Origin: Flavobacteriaceae bacterium
GTDB taxonomy: Bacteria; Bacteroidota; Bacteroidia; Flavobacteriales; Flavobacteriaceae
Assembly (NCBI GenBank): GCA_013215095.1
Contig: JABSPM010000094.1
Coordinates: 1 to 54,395 of the forward strand
Direction: 5' to 3'
Length of the DNA stretch: 54,395 bases
This document shows positions 1-8,636 of the stretch, piece after piece. Every line of letters begins with the position of its first letter. Within the stretch, counting starts at the first letter, position 1. Made by a program: the position numbers and the translations under genes. The notes beneath the pieces were generated by a model, which worked only from the letters and a program-made list of their open reading frames with translations, was not told the origin of the DNA and did not search any database.

Positions 1-1324
1 ATCCAGAATCTGTCCCTGTTACACCGTTTTCAATAATAATACCCGCTAATTTATAGTTTGCTGAACTGATATTTGTGTAGAATGTTGCGTCTGCAGTAAT
101 TGTCAAATCACTTCCAGAAAGTGTTGAGGTTACATCTAAATCAACTGGAGAAATTGGAGTAATTTGTGCATTATAAGCATTTTCTAGAGTTGAAGGGGCT
201 GGGTCTGAATTGGTTGTACGGTCAATTATGGCATCTGGAATGCCTTGAATGTAATTAATTATGCTATCCTGATACTCATTAACTTCCATTGGATCCCCAT
301 TATGAACCGCAATAGGAACAGTGGTGTTTGGGTATGTTGTTGAGATATGTTCTAATCCAACAGCACCTCTAGGACACCATCCACACCAGGTTCCTGTGAC
401 TCCTTCAATAAGCAAAGCCTTAGAGCTGTTTTGGGTAACCGTATTAAAGAGAATATCATTTTGGATATTGTTTGTAGTGTCATCATCAGCTGCTCCATTT
501 ACAGCTGTAATCGTAACCGTAAGGTTTAACTCTACAACATTTGCGTAATTTACTGGTATTGAATGCTCAACGGAAGCAGTTGTTCCAAGAGGAATATTAA
601 CATTAATGGTCGAAATATGATCATCGGTTCCGTCATTCCAGTTTGCTTCAATCGTAGAAATTGTAGAAGTTCCAGTGTTTATTATCTCCATAGATAAAGT
701 ATTATCGGTGTCTGTTAGTGAGTATCGTGATAAATCAACGCTAAGTAATTTGGCATCGGTGCTTTCAGGTGGTGTATGTACAACGACGTCATCAATAAGC
801 ATCTTGTTCATGTCATAGGTGTCATGATGACGAAACGTCACATAGATGGTTTGACCAGCGTAAGCTGATAAGTCAAGAGTTTTGGTTTCTTTACTATCTG
901 GATTGGCTAAGGTTTCATTGTGAATTGCTGTTGCTCCTTGAAGTGTGGCAAGATCATTTGCTGCAGTAACATAAACAGAATACGTTTCTTCATGATAAGG
1001 CGCGCCTTGAAAGGTACCATAAGCGTAATCCAATACAATAATTCCAGTAGCGTTAGTCAAGTCAATAGCTGGCGATACAGCGTAATTGTCAGGGGTTAAA
1101 GGACCTGAGCTTGCAAAGGATTGGGAAGACATAGTGGAGGCAAATTCTGGATTAAATTGCGACCAGTCTGCAAAGGTCCATTCGTGACCATCGCCATCGG
1201 CATCATAAATTGTCCAGTCGTTTATGTCTCCATCTGAAAAATCATCTGAAAAATAGGTTTGTGCTATAGATGTGCCAAAAATGGCAGAAAGAAGCATTGC
1301 AATAAAAGTTGTTTTCTTAGTCAT
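1..1324 (-). CDS. T9SS-type secreted Omp28-like CxxC protein, array copy 1 (partial)
   Basis: The frame reads from an ATG at 1324 off the left edge without a stop, giving about 441 residues. The gene is cut by the window, not visibly broken. A Sec signal peptide (about 1-21, ending SIAQ) is followed by a cleaved-adhesin/choice-of-anchor-J type jelly roll (about 25-182, ending IDDVVV), an Ig-like linker (about 190-290), and an Omp28-type thioredoxin-like region with TGTWCGWCPRG, C314/C317. The C-terminal sorting domain seen in the four neighbours would lie outside the window. Family knowledge says such proteins are exported by Sec and then moved across the outer membrane by the type IX system. 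A role as a surface thiol oxidoreductase or isomerase is my inference from the CxxC. Further copies could lie upstream. Confidence 0.85.
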   Translation of the reverse strand, partial: MTKKTTFIAMLLSAIFGTSIAQTYFSDDFSDGDINDWTIYDADGDGHEWTFADWSQFNPEFASTMSSQSFASSGPLTPDNYAVSPAIDLTNATGIIVLDYAYGTFQGAPYHEETYSVYVTAANDLATLQGATAIHNETLANPDSKETKTLDLSAYAGQTIYVTFRHHDTYDMNKMLIDDVVVHTPPESTDAKLLSVDLSRYSLTDTDNTLSMEIINTGTSTISTIEANWNDGTDDHISTINVNIPLGTTASVEHSIPVNYANVVELNLTVTITAVNGAADDDTTNNIQNDILFNTVTQNSSKALLIEGVTGTWCGWCPRGAVGLEHISTTYPNTTVPIAVHNGDPMEVNEYQDSIINYIQGIPDAIIDRTTNSDPAPSTLENAYNAQITPISPVDLDVTSTLSGSDLTITADATFYTNISSANYKLAGIIIENGVTGTDSG

Positions 1325-1480
1325 AATGTTAATTTTTAATTATTTCTTATTCATAGTTTAGGCAGTTGTTGTTAAAGCGACAATACATGTCTTGTGTTAA
1401 ATTTTTGTGATATTTTTATTGTCTTTTTTATGTCTTTTGTTGTGCTGTTCTTCCGTGTGTTTGATGAATGGTCGGTGTTT

Positions 1481-1520
1481 AAATCTAGTGAGTTGTTATT
1501 AATTATAACCCACTAGATTT
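1481..1520 (-). terminator. Imperfect hairpin after array copy 2
   Basis: Arms AAATCTAGTG and CACTAGATTT are exact complements, extended by GTT/AAC across one mismatch, with an AT-rich loop. It lies 20 bases past the stop of copy 2. It lacks a strong T tract, so it could be an mRNA-stabilising 3' structure instead of a terminator. The same hairpin occurs after copy 3. Confidence 0.5.
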
Positions 1521-1540
1521 AATGGTTATGCTGCTTATTA

Positions 1541-3439
1541 TTAGTTATTTATAATTAAACGTTTGCTGTAAGAGGTATTGCTTGTGGCAATCGTTACGAT
1601 ATACTGTCCTGCACTAAATTGATTTGTTGAAATCTCAATAGTGTTGTTTCCAGATAAGTTGTTGTGTTGTTGCGCTAACACCGTTCTTCCAAGCATGTCT
1701 GTTATAGTAATTGCATAGTTAGCGTTTGAGGCGTCAAAAGCAATGTTAAACTTATCAGTAGCAGGATTTGGATAAATACTTACTGCAGAAGCTAATTCTA
1801 AATCCGAAGTACTTAATGACTCGTTAATTGATTTTTGAAATGCATTTATAACAACTCCTGTGTCACTATTAATTAGTATAATCGCAATATACATGTCATC
1901 TTGGTTGCTTGTTGCAGGGATGGTATAGTTAAATGTGGTCTGGAAATTGTCTCCAGCGGAAATAGACACAGGGATTGAATTATCGACGCCGTCAAAACCG
2001 CCAAGAAGCGCACGTCCCACATGGTCGTATACCATTTGTGCCGCGGGTACAGGGTTTGGTAAGTTTTCATAACCTCCCATTGCAGTACTACCACCAGAGT
2101 AAGCATTTACTTGATCATATCCAGAATTTGTACCTGTTACACCGTTTTCAATAATAATACCCGCTAATTTATAGTTTGCTGAACTGATATTCGTGTAGAA
2201 TGTTGCGTCTGCAGTAATTGTCAAATCACTTCCAGAAAGTGTTGAGGTTACATCTAAATCAACTGGATTAATTGGAAATAGTAATGAATTATAAGCATCT
2301 TCTAAAGATGAAGCGCTTGGATCTGAAGTCGTTGCGCGGTCAATTACGCCATCTGGATAGCCCGAAGTGAAGTTGCTAATGCCATTTTTATATTCAGGAA
2401 CTTCCATTGGATCCCCATTCCCACCATGAACGGCAATAGGAACAGTAGTGTTTGGGTATGTTGTTGAGATATGGTCTAATCCAACAGCACCTTTTGGGCA
2501 ATATCCACACCAAGTACCTGTGGTTTCCTCAATAAGTAAAGCCTTAGTACTGGTTTGTGTAACCGTATTAAAGAGTATATCATTTTGGGTATTGTTGGAA
2601 GTGTCGCCATCAGCTGTTCCATTTACAGCTGTAATCGTAGCTGTAAGGTTTAACTCTACAATATTTGCGTAATTTACTGGGGTTGGATGATCAACAGAAG
2701 CTGTAGCGCCAGCAGCAATATTTACGTTAATAGTTGAGATATTATCTGTAGTTCCGTCATTCCAATTTACTTCTAATGAGGAAATTGCATCGGTTCCATT
2801 GTTTGTAACCTCCATAGATAGCGTGTTGTCTGTTGAGGGTAGTGAATATCTATTTAAGCTAACACTCTTTAAGAATGCATCGTTATTCAATGGAGCTCTA
2901 ACGACGACGTCATCAATAACCATTGCGGCTTTATTAGTGCAATCGTGATGACGAAACGTGACATAGATGGTTTGACCAGCGAATGTTGATACATCAAGGC
3001 TGTTGGTTTCTCTAGTTTCAGGGTTTGCTAAGGTTTCGGTGTGAATTGCTGTAGCACCTTGTAGTGTGGTGAGATCATTTGCCGTGGTGACATAAACAGA
3101 ATATTTTTCTGAATGTTTTGGCGCATCAGCAAAAGAACCATAAGCATATTTTAATACTATTGATCCACTAGCGTTGGTTAAATCAATAGCTGGAGAAACA
3201 ATGTAATTGTCAGGAGTAAATGCGCCAAGGTGCCATGAAAAGGATGCTATAGTAGCAGAAGCAAATATATAAGATGAAAGATCAATGGCAAACCATTTGT
3301 GACCATCGCCATCGGCATCATATTGTGTCCAATCAGATATATTGCCATCTGAAAAGTCATCTGTAAAATAGGTTTGAGCTATAGATGTGCTAAAAATGGC
3401 ACAAAGAAGCATTGAAATAAAAGATGTTTTCTTAGTCAT
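1541..3439 (-). CDS. T9SS-secreted Omp28-like CxxC protein, array copy 2
   Basis: Complete, 632 residues: signal peptide (1-21, TSIAQ), jelly roll with a DDFSDGNISDW start and IDDVVV end, Ig-like linker with NWNDGT, redox motif TGTWCGYCPKG (C311/C314), and a family signature ending MVYDHVGR. The last 80 residues or so form a type A T9SS sorting domain (IYPNPATDKFNI to SKRLIINN). It has an extra cysteine in RHHDC, absent from copy 4. The sequence after the CxxC (about 335-375) differs strongly from copy 1, although the stretch that follows is almost identical to it. Its 5' flank of about 110 bp is nearly the same as that of copy 1. Secretion is well supported by the sorting domain. The redox role is inferred. 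Confidence 0.9.
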   Translation of the reverse strand: MTKKTSFISMLLCAIFSTSIAQTYFTDDFSDGNISDWTQYDADGDGHKWFAIDLSSYIFASATIASFSWHLGAFTPDNYIVSPAIDLTNASGSIVLKYAYGSFADAPKHSEKYSVYVTTANDLTTLQGATAIHTETLANPETRETNSLDVSTFAGQTIYVTFRHHDCTNKAAMVIDDVVVRAPLNNDAFLKSVSLNRYSLPSTDNTLSMEVTNNGTDAISSLEVNWNDGTTDNISTINVNIAAGATASVDHPTPVNYANIVELNLTATITAVNGTADGDTSNNTQNDILFNTVTQTSTKALLIEETTGTWCGYCPKGAVGLDHISTTYPNTTVPIAVHGGNGDPMEVPEYKNGISNFTSGYPDGVIDRATTSDPSASSLEDAYNSLLFPINPVDLDVTSTLSGSDLTITADATFYTNISSANYKLAGIIIENGVTGTNSGYDQVNAYSGGSTAMGGYENLPNPVPAAQMVYDHVGRALLGGFDGVDNSIPVSISAGDNFQTTFNYTIPATSNQDDMYIAIILINSDTGVVINAFQKSINESLSTSDLELASAVSIYPNPATDKFNIAFDASNANYAITITDMLGRTVLAQQHNNLSGNNTIEISTNQFSAGQYIVTIATSNTSYSKRLIINN

Positions 3440-4028
3440 AATGTTAATTTTTAATTATTTATTGTTCATAGTTTAGGCAGTTGTTGTTAAGGCGGTAATA
3501 CATGTCTTGTGTTAAATTTTTGTGATATTTTTTATTGTCTTTTTTATATCTCTTAGTGTTCCATTTTTTTGTGTTTCTAACTTTATATTGCTTAGCAGTT
3601 TCTTCTTATGTTTTTTTAAGTTTAGTTGATTTATGCTATAAATCCTATGTTGTATTTTTAGAGTTATAGTAAAATAAACTAAAAGAATAGTAGCTTTTAG
3701 AGGGGGGCAATACATGTAATTTCAATTAAATAAATTAATAGTCTGGTTTTAAGGCTTTTTGTGCAATGGAGCTGTCTGAAAGCATATGGAAACCATCAAA
3801 AAATATTCATGAAGTATTCACTTGCCTTGTTATTTTAATGTGCTACTAATGATCTGCAATGTTATTATTATATGAGTTAACTAGCTGTAATATAATCTGT
3901 TATGTGTTTAAGAGGATGTGTCTTTTGTTGTGCTGTTCTTCCGTGTGTTTTATGAATGGTCGGTATTTAAATCTAGTGAGTTGTTATTAATTATAACCCA
4001 CTAGATTTAATGGATATACTGCTTATTA
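3440..4028. other. Intergenic spacer with duplicated flanks and extra DNA
   Basis: The right end of the copy 1/2 spacer (about 1325-1430) matches the part next to the copy 2 start (about 3440-3545). The left end (about 1430-1540) matches the part next to the copy 3 stop (about 3918-4028). Between these, roughly 375 bp (about 3545-3917) are present here only. That piece is AT-rich and I see no gene in it. It repeats the word CAATACATGT found in the flank, so the shorter spacer may be a deletion product. Confidence 0.6.
3969..4008 (-). terminator. Imperfect hairpin after array copy 3
   Basis: Same arms (AAATCTAGTG / CACTAGATTT) and spacing as the hairpin behind copy 2. It lies 20 bases after the stop codon, so it was duplicated along with the gene. 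Confidence 0.5.
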
Positions 4029-5933
4029 TTAGTTGTTTATAATTAAACGTTTGCTGTAAGAGGCGTTGCTTGTGGCAATCGTTACAATATATTGCCCTGC
4101 ACTGAATTTCTCTGTTGAAATCTCAATAGTGTTGTTTCCAGATAAGTTGTTGTATTGTTGCGTTAACACCGTTCTTCCAAGCATGTCTGTTACAGTAATT
4201 GCATAGTTAGCGTTTGTGGCGTCAAAAGCAATGTTAAACTTATCAGTAGTAGGATTTGGATAAATGCTTATTGCAGAAGCTAATTCTAAATCCGAAGTAC
4301 TTAATGAATCGTTAATTGATTTTTGAGTCGCATTTACTATAGTGCCATCTGTGTTGTCAATTAACACAAGAATCATATAAAGGTTATCTTGACTGCTTGT
4401 TGAAGGGATGGTGTAATTGAAATTATATTGTACAGTTTGTGTATCTGTAATAGTAGTTGGAACAGAGTTGTCTTCACCTTCAAAACCTCCTATAATCTCT
4501 CGTGCTACATGGTCATATACCATTTGTGATGCAGGTACAGGGTTTGGTAAGTTTTCATAACCTCCCATTGGTCCATGGGCGTTATTAGCAAAATAATTGA
4601 TTTGATCGTAACTAGAATCTGTTCCTGTCACACCATTTTCAATGATTATTAGACCTAATCTAAAATTGGCTGTACTAAAATTGCTATAGAACGTTGCTTC
4701 CGCAGTAATGGCTAAATCACTTCCAGAAATTGTTGAGCTAAGCTCTAAGTCAGCTGGCGTAATTTTATTGATATGCGTGTTATAGTTGTTTTCTAGATCT
4801 GTTTGAGATGGGGTGAACGGAGCAGTCGTTCTGTCGATACTAGCGGCTGGGTATGCATCGCCAATTAAATCGCTTAAACTAAAAGAATAATCGAAAACCG
4901 TCATTGGATCAGCTCCACCGTGAACAGCAATACCGATAAAAGTGTCTGGATATGTGGATGTCATATAATCAAACCCCACATCTCCTACAGGGCAGTATCC
5001 ACACCAGGTTCCTGTTTGTTCTTCGGCAAGTACCTTTTTAGTACCAGATTGTGAAAGTGTATTGAATATCGTATTTTGAACATTGTTTCCAGGGTTATCA
5101 TCATTCGTTCCATTAACAGTTGTAATCGTAACCGTGATGTTTTGTTGACCAATAGTTGAATAATTTACAGCAATTGGATGGTCAACGGAAGCTGTAGCTC
5201 CAATAGGAATATTAACATTAATGGTCGAAATGTGATCATCGGTACCATCATTCCAATTGACTTCAATTGCAGAAATGTCATTGCTTCCATTGTTTGATAT
5301 CTCCAAGGATAAAGTATTGTCTGTTGATGGCATTGAATATTTATTTAAGCTAACACTTTCTAATAATGCATCAGTTGACAATGGGGTTTTAACAACGACA
5401 TCATCAATAATTATTGTGTACCTGTCAGTGCAATTATGACGAAACGTTACATAGATGGTTTGACCAGCGTATGCTGATAGGTCAAGAATATTGGTTTCTC
5501 TAGTTTTCGAAGTTGCTAAGGTTTCGGTATGAATTGCGGTTGCTCCTTGAAGCGTAGCAAGGTCATTTCCTGTTGTGACGTAAACGGAATATGTTTCTTC
5601 GTGAAAAGGTGGTGGTGAGGCAGAACCATAAGCGTAACTTAATGTTATTCCTCCAGTAACATTGGTTAAATCAATAGCAGGAGAAACAATGTAATTGTCA
5701 GCGGTGTAAATGGTATTGTCATACCATGAATAGGATACAATAGAGCTATCAAATTCTGAAATAACTGATGAAAAGTTCACAAAAGACCATTGGTTATTAT
5801 CGCCATCAGCATCATATTGTGTCCAATCAGAGATATCGCCATCTGAAAAGTCATCTGAAAAATAGGTTTGAGCTATAGAGGTACTTATTATGGTACACAC
5901 TAGCATTAGGGGTAGGAGTTTTTTCTGTTTCAT
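4029..5933 (-). CDS. T9SS-secreted Omp28-like CxxC protein, array copy 3
   Basis: Complete, 634 residues, with the same layout as copy 2. The redox motif is TGTWCGYCPVG (C311/C314), one of two copies with Tyr rather than Trp between the cysteines. The C-terminal 80 residues or so and the downstream DNA are nearly identical to copy 2, while the middle is closer to copy 5 (for example TPADLELSSTISGSDL and the SSYDQ stretch). This points to mosaic exchange. One extra cysteine lies in RHNC. Upstream, on the minus strand, is a TATATTTA that could be a -7 element. Confidence 0.9.
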   Translation of the reverse strand: MKQKKLLPLMLVCTIISTSIAQTYFSDDFSDGDISDWTQYDADGDNNQWSFVNFSSVISEFDSSIVSYSWYDNTIYTADNYIVSPAIDLTNVTGGITLSYAYGSASPPPFHEETYSVYVTTGNDLATLQGATAIHTETLATSKTRETNILDLSAYAGQTIYVTFRHNCTDRYTIIIDDVVVKTPLSTDALLESVSLNKYSMPSTDNTLSLEISNNGSNDISAIEVNWNDGTDDHISTINVNIPIGATASVDHPIAVNYSTIGQQNITVTITTVNGTNDDNPGNNVQNTIFNTLSQSGTKKVLAEEQTGTWCGYCPVGDVGFDYMTSTYPDTFIGIAVHGGADPMTVFDYSFSLSDLIGDAYPAASIDRTTAPFTPSQTDLENNYNTHINKITPADLELSSTISGSDLAITAEATFYSNFSTANFRLGLIIIENGVTGTDSSYDQINYFANNAHGPMGGYENLPNPVPASQMVYDHVAREIIGGFEGEDNSVPTTITDTQTVQYNFNYTIPSTSSQDNLYMILVLIDNTDGTIVNATQKSINDSLSTSDLELASAISIYPNPTTDKFNIAFDATNANYAITVTDMLGRTVLTQQYNNLSGNNTIEISTEKFSAGQYIVTIATSNASYSKRLIINN

Positions 5934-6361
5934 AGGTTTAAATATTTAATATTTAGCAATTTGCCTAAATATATAGTATTTATATGTGAAAAATGTTAAA
6001 AAAACGTATATTTTTAAATAATATAATTTTTTAGTTATTAATTCTTATTTATTATATAAGTTAAATATTAAAAAACAAACCATAAATCACTATATAATGT
6101 TTTTTGCTCATATATGAGGTAATCTTCCATACCGTCGAAAAAAGCTTTTAAATTTTAGATAGGAAAATAGCAGAACTGGTAATATGATGATTTGGTTTTA
6201 TTAGTTTCTCCACTTTTGAAGTTGTCGTTAGTTTAAGTGTTTCATTATTAAGTTAATTCGTGTTGCTTAAGGTTGAATGCTTGTACTGTTCTTCCATCTA
6301 TCAAGCTATTTGTTTTTATCAAAAATGAGTGCTTCATTTGTGTTAGAGAAAATACTTTATT
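5934..6361. other. Gene-free AT-rich spacer
   Basis: Spacer between array copies 3 and 4. No ORF, RNA or strong hairpin is visible. It should carry the promoter of copy 3, for which TATATTTAG on the minus strand near 5965-5975 is a plausible -7 element, but I see no convincing -33 partner. Confidence 0.4.
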
Positions 6362-8278
6362 TTAGTTATTTACAATTAAACGTTTACTGTAGGATGTCTT
6401 CGGTGTTGCAATCGTAACAATGTACTGCCCTGCATTGAATTGATGGGTTGAAATCGCAATAGTATTGTTTCCATCTAAGTTTTTGTGCTGTTGTGATAAC
6501 ACAGTTCTTCCTAACATGTCTGTTACGGTAATCGTAAAGTTCTTAGCGCTTGATGTATCAAATCCAATGTTAAATTTATCAGTAGCAGGGTTTGGATAAA
6601 TAGTTACATTAGAGACTAATTCTAAATCTGAAGTACTTAAAGCGTTGTTAATTGATTTTTGAGTCGCATTGATAACAGCGCCTGTGTTGCTGTCAATGAG
6701 TACAAGAGCAATATACATGTTGTTCTGGTTGCTCGTTGCAGGGATGGTGTAGTTGAACGTATACTGAAAATTATCGCCATCTGTAATAGAAGAAACAGGA
6801 ATGGAGTTATCTTGTCCGTTAAATCCGCCTAAAAGCTCACGTCCTACATGGTCGTATACCATTTGTGCTGCTGGTACAGGATCTGGTAAGTTTTCATAAC
6901 CACCCATTGCTCCTTCTCCACCACCAGCGTAATAATTTACTTGATCATAGCCAGAACTTGTCCCAGTAACACCATTTTCAATTATTATGGCACCTAGTTT
7001 AAAGTTGGCTGCATTTATATTCGTATAAAACGTTGCGTTAGCAGTTATTGTTAAATCACTTCCAGAAATACTTGCGTTTACATCTAAAGTAACGGGCTTT
7101 AGTCCTGAAATTCGCGTATTATATGCGGCTTCAAAAGCAGAAGTGCTTGGAGCAATAGTCGTTGTGCGGTCAAATGAGGAATTAGGATATCCTCCTCCAG
7201 TTATAGAAGCTAAACCGCTATCATATTCGCTAACGGTCATTGGGTCTGAATTGTGAACAGCAATAGTTACAGCTGTATCTGGGTATGTCGTTGCGATGTG
7301 TTCTAAAGCAACAGCTCCTCTTGGGCACCACCCACACCAAGTGCCTGTGTGTTCTTCTATGAGAACAGCTTTAGGACTGGATTGGGAGAGTGTATTAAAA
7401 AGAATATCATTTTGGACATTATTTGCAGTGTCGCCATCAACAGCTCCATTCACAGCAGTAATTGTAACCGTGATGTTTGCTTCAACAATATTAGCATAAT
7501 TTACCGGAATTGGATGGTCAATAGAAATTGTAGATGCTACAGGTATGTTGACGTTAATGGTAGAAATGTGATCATCAGTTCCGTCATTCCAGTTCACTTC
7601 AAGTGTTGAAATTGTATAATTACCGTTGTTTTTAACTTCCATAGATAAGGTGTTGTCGACAGAGGGTAATGAGTATCGTATCAAATCAACATGTCTTAAT
7701 ATAGCATCACTATCCAATGGCGTCCTAACAACGATGTCATCAATAAATAATGCTAACATGGCATTAGGGGTGTCATGATGACGAAACGTCACATAAATTG
7801 TTTGACCAGCGTATGCAGATAAGTCAAGGGAATTTGTCTCTATACTTTCAGCATTTGCTATGGTTTCATTATGAATCGCGGTAGCGCCTTGAAGGGTTGC
7901 AAGGTTATTAGCTGTTGTAACATATACGGAATATGTTTCTTGATGATTATTTACTGCTCCACCAGAGCCATAAGTATAATCTAATACAATTTCTCCAGTA
8001 GCGTTGGTTAAATCGATAGCAGGAGAAACAACATAATTGTCAGGATCAAAGTTGTTGGAATCAAAATCTGTTGAAAATGAAACCATACTGTGACCTAATT
8101 CTGCATTATATCCTGTAAGATCTAATAGATCCCATTGGTTATTGTCGCCATCAACATCGTATTTTATCCAGTCACTCATGTCTTGGTCAGAAAAGTCGTC
8201 TAAAAAATAGGTTTGAGCTATAGATGTACTGAGCATAGTACAAAAAAGCAATAAAAAAAGGATGGTTTTTGTAGTCAT
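6362..8278 (-). CDS. T9SS-secreted Omp28-like CxxC protein, array copy 4
   Basis: Complete, 638 residues, the longest copy. It has a signal peptide ending TSIAQ, a jelly roll (about 25-185), an Ig-like linker, TGTWCGWCPRG (C315/C318), the MVYDHVGRELLGGF block, and a sorting domain from IYPNPATDKFNI to KRLIVNN. No mature-part cysteine is seen apart from the CxxC pair, which makes it the cleanest redox candidate in the array. The region between the CxxC and the conserved LDVNASISGSDLTI strand is again copy-specific. Confidence 0.9.
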   Translation of the reverse strand: MTTKTILFLLLFCTMLSTSIAQTYFLDDFSDQDMSDWIKYDVDGDNNQWDLLDLTGYNAELGHSMVSFSTDFDSNNFDPDNYVVSPAIDLTNATGEIVLDYTYGSGGAVNNHQETYSVYVTTANNLATLQGATAIHNETIANAESIETNSLDLSAYAGQTIYVTFRHHDTPNAMLALFIDDIVVRTPLDSDAILRHVDLIRYSLPSVDNTLSMEVKNNGNYTISTLEVNWNDGTDDHISTINVNIPVASTISIDHPIPVNYANIVEANITVTITAVNGAVDGDTANNVQNDILFNTLSQSSPKAVLIEEHTGTWCGWCPRGAVALEHIATTYPDTAVTIAVHNSDPMTVSEYDSGLASITGGGYPNSSFDRTTTIAPSTSAFEAAYNTRISGLKPVTLDVNASISGSDLTITANATFYTNINAANFKLGAIIIENGVTGTSSGYDQVNYYAGGGEGAMGGYENLPDPVPAAQMVYDHVGRELLGGFNGQDNSIPVSSITDGDNFQYTFNYTIPATSNQNNMYIALVLIDSNTGAVINATQKSINNALSTSDLELVSNVTIYPNPATDKFNIGFDTSSAKNFTITVTDMLGRTVLSQQHKNLDGNNTIAISTHQFNAGQYIVTIATPKTSYSKRLIVNN

Positions 8279-8636
8279 AATTTTAATATATTTATTATTT
8301 GTGATTTAAAACAATTGTTGCCAAGGAGGCGCTACTTGTACCATATGTCTTATGTTGTGAATTAAGACGTTAAATAGTTGTGATTTTACATTTTGTTGTG
8401 CTAAAGGGAAGGTTGGTATGAAACACTTCCCTTAAAATATCTATTACTATTCTCAAGATTTGCAAGCGATATAGTTCTAAAAGAAACCTTTTAAAAAGAC
8501 AAGGTTGAATTGTAATTGTGTCTAATTATAGCTGATTATAAAAAGTTGCTAAAAATATTTCTCTATAGATCTACTTGTAATATCACAAAAATTGTATTAT
8601 CTTAAAGTCAGTTTTTAATGATATCGTTTTATGTTT
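8279..8636. other. Gene-free spacer with one hairpin
   Basis: Spacer between array copies 4 and 5. The only structure I see is an inverted repeat, AAGGGAAG (8404-8411) and CTTCCCTT (8426-8433), with a 14-base loop. It could be an attenuator or 3' structure of either neighbour. No gene is supported. Confidence 0.45.

Noticed and set aside
321-548. Plus-strand frames with GHHPHQVPV-like text at 321-548, 2448-2672 and 7296-7499
   Set aside because: They are antisense to the conserved TGTWCGWCP region of the array genes. Their similarity to each other comes from the real genes on the minus strand.
3512-3715. 67-codon minus-strand frame in the spacer between array copies 2 and 3
   Set aside because: Lysine- and isoleucine-rich translation of AT-rich DNA, no family resemblance, and partly made of duplicated spacer.
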